Assembly: GCA_003500135.1 (NCBI GenBank)
Contig: DNTA01000126.1
Coordinates: 1 to 9,723 of the forward strand
DNA: 9,723 nt
Origin: Cytophagales bacterium
GTDB taxonomy: Bacteria > Bacteroidota > Bacteroidia > Cytophagales > Cyclobacteriaceae
Direction of reading: 5' to 3'
The notes under the pieces are model-generated. The model had not been told where the DNA came from, did no database searches, and saw only the letters and a program-made list of their open reading frames with translations. Both the position numbers and the translations under genes were made by a program. This document shows positions 5,902 through 9,723 of the stretch, piece by piece (positions within the stretch are counted from its first letter, which is position 1; the number at the start of each line of letters is the position of its first letter).

Positions 5902-6894
5902 ATGATGAAGAAATTATATTTTTCAACCGTCATTTATCTTGTTTCAATTTCGATGTTGGGCGCTCAGACATACCGAAAAGAAGAACCTTTTGCTCATACG
6001 TATTCCATTGTAGCTATGGATACCGCTACCGGTGAAATGGGTGTCGGTGTGCAAAGCCACTGGTTTTCTGTGGGCACATTGGTAGCCTGGGGCCAGTCGG
6101 GAGTGGGCGTGGTGGCTACCCAGTCGTTCGTCAATCCGGCATTCGGCCCGAAAGGACTGGAGTTGATGGCATCCGGGATGACCGCTCCCGAGGCATTGAA
6201 AAAGCTGGTGAATGCCGACGCAGGGCAGGTGTACCGACAGGTGGCCTTCCTGGATACCGAGGGCAGGGTAGATGCCTTTACCGGCGACCAGTGTATCGCG
6301 GAGGCGGGCCATTATGTGGGTGAGGACTTTAGCGTACAGGCCAATATGATGCTGAACGATAAAGTGGTGCCGGCTATGAAAAAGGCCTTTGAAGAAAGTG
6401 CCGGAAAACCGCTTTCGGAAAGGATATTACTGGCTCTGAAAGCCGCCGAAGCAGTTGGCGGTGATATCCGTGGAAAGCAATCCGCCGCCATGATCGTGGT
6501 GGGGCCCGAAAAATCGGAGGAGGTGTGGAACGACAAGCGCGTTGACCTGAGGGTGGATGATCATCCTGAACCACTGGAAGAGCTGGAGCGACTGCTCAAG
6601 GTACACCAGGCCTATGAATATATGAACAAAGGCGACCTGGCGGTGGAAGAAGGCAATATGGAAAAGGCGCTGGAAAACTACGGACAAGCCGAGACCATGA
6701 TGCCGGATAACCTGGAAATGAAATACTGGAAGGCCGTTTCGCTGGCCAATAACAATCTGATCGACCAGGCGCTTCCGATTTTTAAAGAAGTGTTTCGGGC
6801 CGATCCCAACTGGCGTACCCTGACCGAAAGGCTGCCCGATTCAGGATTGCTTTCGGTTAAGGATAAGGCCCTTAAGAAAATCCTGGCCCAGTGA
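5902..6894 (+). CDS. Exported DUF1028 (Ntn-hydrolase-like) protein with C-terminal TPR-like region
   Basis: From the ATG at 5902 the product has 330 residues: a signal peptide (about 1-21, KKLYFSTVIYLVSISMLGAQ), a DUF1028 domain (about 32-225), and a helical region resembling TPR repeats (about 233-305, with NKGDLAVEEGNMEKALENY and ANNNLIDQALPIFKEVFRADP). DUF1028 hallmarks are HTYSIVAMDTATGEMGVGVQS (first residues of the domain), GQSGVGVVATQ (64-74) and GDIRGKQSAAM (187-197). Known structures of the family show an Ntn-hydrolase-like fold, but the substrate is not established. I chose 5902 over the upstream in-frame TTG at 5818 because only 5902 puts the signal peptide at the N-terminus. The stop codon touches that of the convergent transporter gene. 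Confidence 0.9.
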   Translation: MMKKLYFSTVIYLVSISMLGAQTYRKEEPFAHTYSIVAMDTATGEMGVGVQSHWFSVGTLVAWGQSGVGVVATQSFVNPAFGPKGLELMASGMTAPEALKKLVNADAGQVYRQVAFLDTEGRVDAFTGDQCIAEAGHYVGEDFSVQANMMLNDKVVPAMKKAFEESAGKPLSERILLALKAAEAVGGDIRGKQSAAMIVVGPEKSEEVWNDKRVDLRVDDHPEPLEELERLLKVHQAYEYMNKGDLAVEEGNMEKALENYGQAETMMPDNLEMKYWKAVSLANNNLIDQALPIFKEVFRADPNWRTLTERLPDSGLLSVKDKALKKILAQ

Positions 6895-8115
6895 TCATGC
6901 AGGTACAAAGCTGCCTTTAGGTTTAATGCGTACGAGCAGGGCAAACCCAAGCGACAAAATAATGGCCGCCAGACCAACGAACCACCAAAGGGAAGTATAA
7001 CCATAATGCTCAATAATCCGGGTGCCAATGAAAGGCGCAATCACATGGGCAACCGAAAAGGATAAGGTATATAAACCCATATATGCGCCGCGATTATGGC
7101 CACTGCTTTTCTGAACAATATAGGTAGCCATGAAGGGCATGGCCAGTATTTCCGATATACTGATCAAAAACATTGAAATAAAGAGGAATACCACGTGATG
7201 CCCCAGGTTCAGCATGACAAATGACACGCCCAGCAACAAGGCGCCACTGGTGATCGGAACGGAAATAGGATACTTTTTGCCTAATATGTAGACCATTACC
7301 ATCTCCAGTGCAAAAACCAGTATACCATTTAAGGCCAGCAATCCGCCGATCTTATTCTCCGGCAGCAGATAGATGTCTCTATAGTACAGTGGCAGCGTAA
7401 CAAATAGCTGGAAAAATAAAATGGCATACCCGCTACAAAGCACGATGAACAACAAAAACCGCGGATCGCGATAGGGCGAATGTAACGGTACATCCTCGGG
7501 TGTGGCCCGCTTTGGTTTGGCGCTGTATTCCTTTTGATTTCTGAAATAGAAAAAGAAAAATATACCCGCCGCGATACAGGTCAGCCCGTCGGCAATGAAC
7601 AGAAGGCGGAATGACATGGCCGCCAACAAACCCCCTATGGCCGGCCCCACTGAAAAGCCCAGGTTGATGGCCATGCGGTTCAGCGAAAAGGCCCGCGAAA
7701 CATTTTCAGGTTTGGCATAATGCGCTACTGAAGATGCATTGGCCGGACGAAGACTTTCCGCCACTGCACTCAATACTATAATGGCAGCGATAAGTGCATG
7801 GTATTCGGTAATGCCCGACACCACGATAAACAATGCGCCGCCTAATACCAGCGAGAAGAATTGCACCTTAAAATGACCAATGCGATCCGTAAGCCAACCA
7901 CCCAAAAAAGCCCCGATCATAGATCCGATGCCAAAACAACTCACCACTACACCCGCCTGTGCTATGCTGTACCCCAGGGCTTCAGTAAGGTAAATACTAA
8001 GGAAGGGTATCACCATGGCGCCGCTGCGGTTGATCAGCATCACGAGCGACAGCATCCAGGCAGGCTTTGACAGGCCGCCAAAGGCATCAATGTAGAGTTG
8101 TTTGATCCTGTTCAT
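6895..8115 (-). CDS. Major facilitator superfamily transporter
   Basis: From the ATG at 8115 this is a 406-residue, roughly 12-helix MFS permease. After the N-terminal IDAFGGLSKPAWMLSLVMLINR comes MFS motif A, GGWLTDRIGHFK (72-83), between helices 2 and 3. A glycine/proline-rich NLGFSVGPAIGGLLA (151-165) lies in helix 5 as in drug/H+ antiporters. A central charged cytoplasmic loop (about 193-219) separates two six-helix halves. The substrate is unknown; efflux of a small molecule is the usual guess for this branch. The frame stays open to an ATG at 8241, but those 42 extra residues look non-homologous and would run almost into the divergent MBL promoter, so 8115 is preferred. It is convergent with the DUF1028 gene with no bases between stop codons. 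Confidence 0.9.
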   Translation of the reverse strand: MNRIKQLYIDAFGGLSKPAWMLSLVMLINRSGAMVIPFLSIYLTEALGYSIAQAGVVVSCFGIGSMIGAFLGGWLTDRIGHFKVQFFSLVLGGALFIVVSGITEYHALIAAIIVLSAVAESLRPANASSVAHYAKPENVSRAFSLNRMAINLGFSVGPAIGGLLAAMSFRLLFIADGLTCIAAGIFFFFYFRNQKEYSAKPKRATPEDVPLHSPYRDPRFLLFIVLCSGYAILFFQLFVTLPLYYRDIYLLPENKIGGLLALNGILVFALEMVMVYILGKKYPISVPITSGALLLGVSFVMLNLGHHVVFLFISMFLISISEILAMPFMATYIVQKSSGHNRGAYMGLYTLSFSVAHVIAPFIGTRIIEHYGYTSLWWFVGLAAIILSLGFALLVRIKPKGSFVPA

Positions 8116-8248
8116 CGGTTGGTTCAGGTTGATTGTCGGACCTCCGTATTTTCCCTGCCTGAAAAAATTCGGAAAACCAATTAACGGCAAATTGATCTGT
8201 ACAGTTACTGGTTTTGAGTAAAATATATGTTTACGCCACAATTTTATA

Positions 8249-8256
8249 TAATTTTG
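8249..8256 (+). promoter_or_regulatory. Bacteroidota -7 promoter element before the MBL hydrolase gene
   Basis: TAATTTTG is an exact TAnnTTTG match ending six bases before the ATG at 8263. As with the DUF4268 gene, the predicted mRNA would be leaderless or have only a few leader bases. This placement also argues against the alternative upstream ATG at 8227, which would lie before the promoter. Confidence 0.6.
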
Positions 8257-8262
8257 CCATGC

Positions 8263-9024
8263 ATGTTACAATTCGCATCACTTAATTCGGGCAGCAATGG
8301 CAACTGCTACTACGTAGGCCATGAAGAAGGCGGCATATTGATTGATGCCGGCATCAGCTTTAAACAGATCAGGCTACGCCTGGAGTATTTGGGTATTGAC
8401 CTTTCGCATATCAGGGCGCTGTTTATCTCACACGAGCACCGCGACCATATTATGGGGGTCAGGGTGTTGGCCAAAAAGCTTGGACTACCGGTCTATATCA
8501 CACAGCGCACCTTGCAAAATGCCCGAATGGATCCTTATGCGCCTTATTGGGTCAATCTGCATACCCACCAACCGGTTGAGATCGCCCATATGTCCGTGAT
8601 GGCTTTCCCCAAGTATCACGATGCGGCTGATCCGCATAGTTTTGTGGTTGAAAGCAAAGGAAAAAAGGTTGGCATCATTACCGATATCGGTCAGGTGTGC
8701 GACCAGGTGGCCCGGCACTTCACTGGCTGCGATGCCGCTATATTGGAGAGCAACTACGACCCTGATATGCTGGAAAACGGCCGTTATCCCCTCTTTTTAA
8801 AGGAGCGCATCCGCGGAGGCGAGGGGCACCTTTCGAATGACCAGGCCTATGCGCTGTACGAACAACATGGCAACGGCAACCTGCAACACCTTGTGTTGGG
8901 CCACCTATCCGACGACAACAACCATCCCGAACGGGTAAGGGAGGTATTCGACCGGCAGGCGTCTGCTACTAATGTCCATGTCGCTTCGCGCTACGAACCG
9001 AGTATGCTTTTTGAGGTTCAGTAG
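8263..9024 (+). CDS. MBL-fold metallo-hydrolase, YycJ/WalJ-like
   Basis: The 253-residue protein is a metallo-beta-lactamase-fold hydrolase of the YycJ/WalJ type, recognised from the opening FASLNSGSNGNCYYV (4-18). The metal-binding motif is SHEHRDH (56-62: His57, His59, Asp61, His62). Further candidate ligands are His119 or His125 (KYHDAADPHSF), Asp141 (IITDIG), His189 (GHLS) and His214 (LGHLSDDNNHP). Family members are 5'-3' exonuclease-like enzymes linked to DNA repair or cell-wall control in Firmicutes; the role in Bacteroidota is not settled. The start at 8263 is preferred over 8227 because the conserved domain begins there and the -7 element lies just upstream. The last codons and the stop codon lie within the first unit of the direct-repeat tract. 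Confidence 0.93.
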   Translation: MLQFASLNSGSNGNCYYVGHEEGGILIDAGISFKQIRLRLEYLGIDLSHIRALFISHEHRDHIMGVRVLAKKLGLPVYITQRTLQNARMDPYAPYWVNLHTHQPVEIAHMSVMAFPKYHDAADPHSFVVESKGKKVGIITDIGQVCDQVARHFTGCDAAILESNYDPDMLENGRYPLFLKERIRGGEGHLSNDQAYALYEQHGNGNLQHLVLGHLSDDNNHPERVREVFDRQASATNVHVASRYEPSMLFEVQ

Positions 9025-9285
9025 TTCAAGGGTTCAGTAGTTCAGAGGTTCATGGGTTCATGGGTTCATGGGAATAATTAGTTCAGAGAATAGGGTTCAG
9101 GGAATTTGTTTCAGGTTTAAGGAAGTTCAAAGGTTCAAAAGTTCAGTAGCTGAAAGCATTTAGCTCGAAGGTCGAAGCTGGAGGCTGGAAGGGGGGCATG
9201 GCTCATGGTTGTTGGTTCATGGCTCATAGTTCATGGCTCATAGTTTGAGCTTAGCTTTAAACTTTAATCCTGAAACTTTAAACTG
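9015..9285. repeat. Degenerate short direct-repeat tract (GGTTCA / GGTTCATG family)
   Basis: The tract is built of short, partly decayed direct repeats in one orientation. GGTTCAGTAGTTCA occurs at 9015-9028 and 9031-9044. GGTTCATG occurs three times in tandem at 9047-9070. Scattered GTTCA units continue to about 9150. A block of GTCGAAG/GCTGGA words covers 9164-9190. GTTCATGGCTCATA is perfectly duplicated at 9215-9228 and 9229-9242. AAACTTTAA occurs at 9259-9267 and 9273-9281, also 14 bases apart. There is no palindromic symmetry in the units, no regular spacers and no open frame worth calling. Similar GTTCA-type intergenic repeats are, to my recollection, common in Bacteroidota genomes; their function is unknown. 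Confidence 0.85.
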
Positions 9286-9505
9286 CTTAGCCCCAACTGC
9301 CGCAAGTTATGCTCCACTGAACTTGTTATGTACGCATGGTAGAGAGTAATCACTGCATAGACAATTTATAAATATATTAAAAAATACAATTACATAATAT
9401 ATTCCAAAAATAGGATTAAGAGGTTTTGTGTTTCTTTGAACAGAAGATTATATAAAGTCTATTATTAAATTACACATATAATGATTAACTTACCATAAAA
9501 AAACA
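9286..9505. other. AT-rich non-coding stretch before the transposase-like gene
   Basis: No gene, tRNA or convincing hairpin is visible here. From about 9350 the composition becomes markedly AT-rich, with runs of AT and A, unlike the rest of the window. If the following gene belongs to an insertion sequence, the left end of that element should lie in this stretch; no terminal inverted repeat can be identified without the right end. Confidence 0.5.
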
Positions 9506-9723
9506 ATGGGAAGAAAATCATTACAAGTTAAGGGCTATAGTCCTGAATCCATTAAAGCGCTTTTTAATTCAGATGACAGGTATAAAATTGGCATGCGTTT
9601 ATATGCTGTCTACCAGGTTTCTTTAGGGCAACCCAGTAGAAAACTAGAAGATTTCTACAATACCAGTTTTAAACAAATCACCAACTGGGTACATCGATTT
9701 GAACGAGAAGGGCTTGATGGTTT
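9506..9723 (+). CDS. IS630-type transposase, N-terminal helix-turn-helix part (cut by window edge)
   Basis: An ATG at 9506 opens a frame that runs without a stop for 72 codons to the window edge. It begins MGRKSLQVKGYSPESIKALF, continues with DDRYKIGMRLYAVYQVSLGQ and ends with FKQITNWVHRFEREGLDG. The pattern of a basic start, a first helix pair with KIGMRLYAVYQVSLGQPSRKLEDFYNTS, then a recognition helix with ITNWVHRFEREGLDGL is that of the helix-turn-helix domain at the front of IS630-family DDE transposases and related winged-helix proteins. The catalytic DDE region lies beyond the window. The AT-rich lead-in and the change in base composition agree with a mobile gene. Whether it is intact, or a domesticated HTH protein, cannot be seen. 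Confidence 0.7.
   Translation, partial: MGRKSLQVKGYSPESIKALFNSDDRYKIGMRLYAVYQVSLGQPSRKLEDFYNTSFKQITNWVHRFEREGLDG

Noticed and set aside
8116..8241. 42-residue N-terminal extension of the MFS transporter from the ATG at 8241
   Set aside because: The extension looks unlike MFS N-termini and would leave almost no room for its promoter beside the divergent gene; conserved sequence begins at 8115.
8227..8262. Upstream ATG of the MBL hydrolase
   Set aside because: It lies before the predicted -7 element, and the conserved domain starts at the ATG at 8263.
9015..9150. tRNA fragments suggested by GGTTCAA words resembling the T-arm
   Set aside because: No acceptor, D or anticodon stems can be paired around any of them; the word is simply the repeat unit.
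9015..9285. CRISPR array
   Set aside because: Repeat units are only 8-16 bases, abut or overlap, vary in sequence, and there are no uniform unique spacers or cas genes.

Overview
The window looks like a chromosomal segment from a Bacteroidota bacterium, most likely of the Cytophagales/Chitinophagales type. The reasons are the families present (secreted DUF2911, stand-alone DUF4268, DUF1028 with TPRs, a YycJ-like MBL protein), the scarcity of Shine-Dalgarno sequences, and several matches to the Bacteroidota -7 promoter element TAnnTTTG. There are ten complete genes and one gene cut by the right edge. No rRNA, tRNA or CRISPR array was seen.

Left part (about 50-3960): a compact minus-strand operon reads right to left. 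It encodes a Tat-exported molybdopterin sulfite oxidase/dehydrogenase, a membrane-anchored c-type cytochrome, a lipoprotein with two rhodanese domains, and a sterol-desaturase-family membrane di-iron protein. Gene spacings are +1, -17 and +1 bases. An intrinsic terminator follows the operon at 52-98. A perfect CRP-type palindrome (TGTGA-N6-TCACA, 3943-3958) lies about 90 bases upstream. I infer an envelope module that frees sulfite from sulfane-sulfur donors and oxidises it to sulfate, passing electrons to the respiratory chain. The desaturase-like partner is not explained by this scheme.

Middle (about 4073-6894): a secreted DUF2911 protein (minus) with its own terminator, a stand-alone DUF4268 protein (plus), a GNAT acetyltransferase (minus), and an exported DUF1028 protein with a C-terminal TPR-like region (plus). 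The DUF4268 gene has a textbook -7 box ending four bases before its ATG, which suggests a leaderless or nearly leaderless mRNA.

Right part (6895-9723): an MFS transporter (minus) meets the DUF1028 gene stop codon to stop codon at the palindrome TGATCA. A divergent YycJ/WalJ-like MBL hydrolase (plus) again has a -7 box just before its ATG. The 3' end of that gene runs into about 270 bases of degenerate short direct repeats built on GGTTCA and GGTTCATG, followed by an AT-rich stretch. The last gene starts at 9506 and looks like the helix-turn-helix N-terminus of an IS630-type transposase.

The best leads for something undescribed are the repeat tract that includes the end of a conserved gene, and the sulfite-oxidation operon that includes a desaturase-like protein under a CRP-type site.
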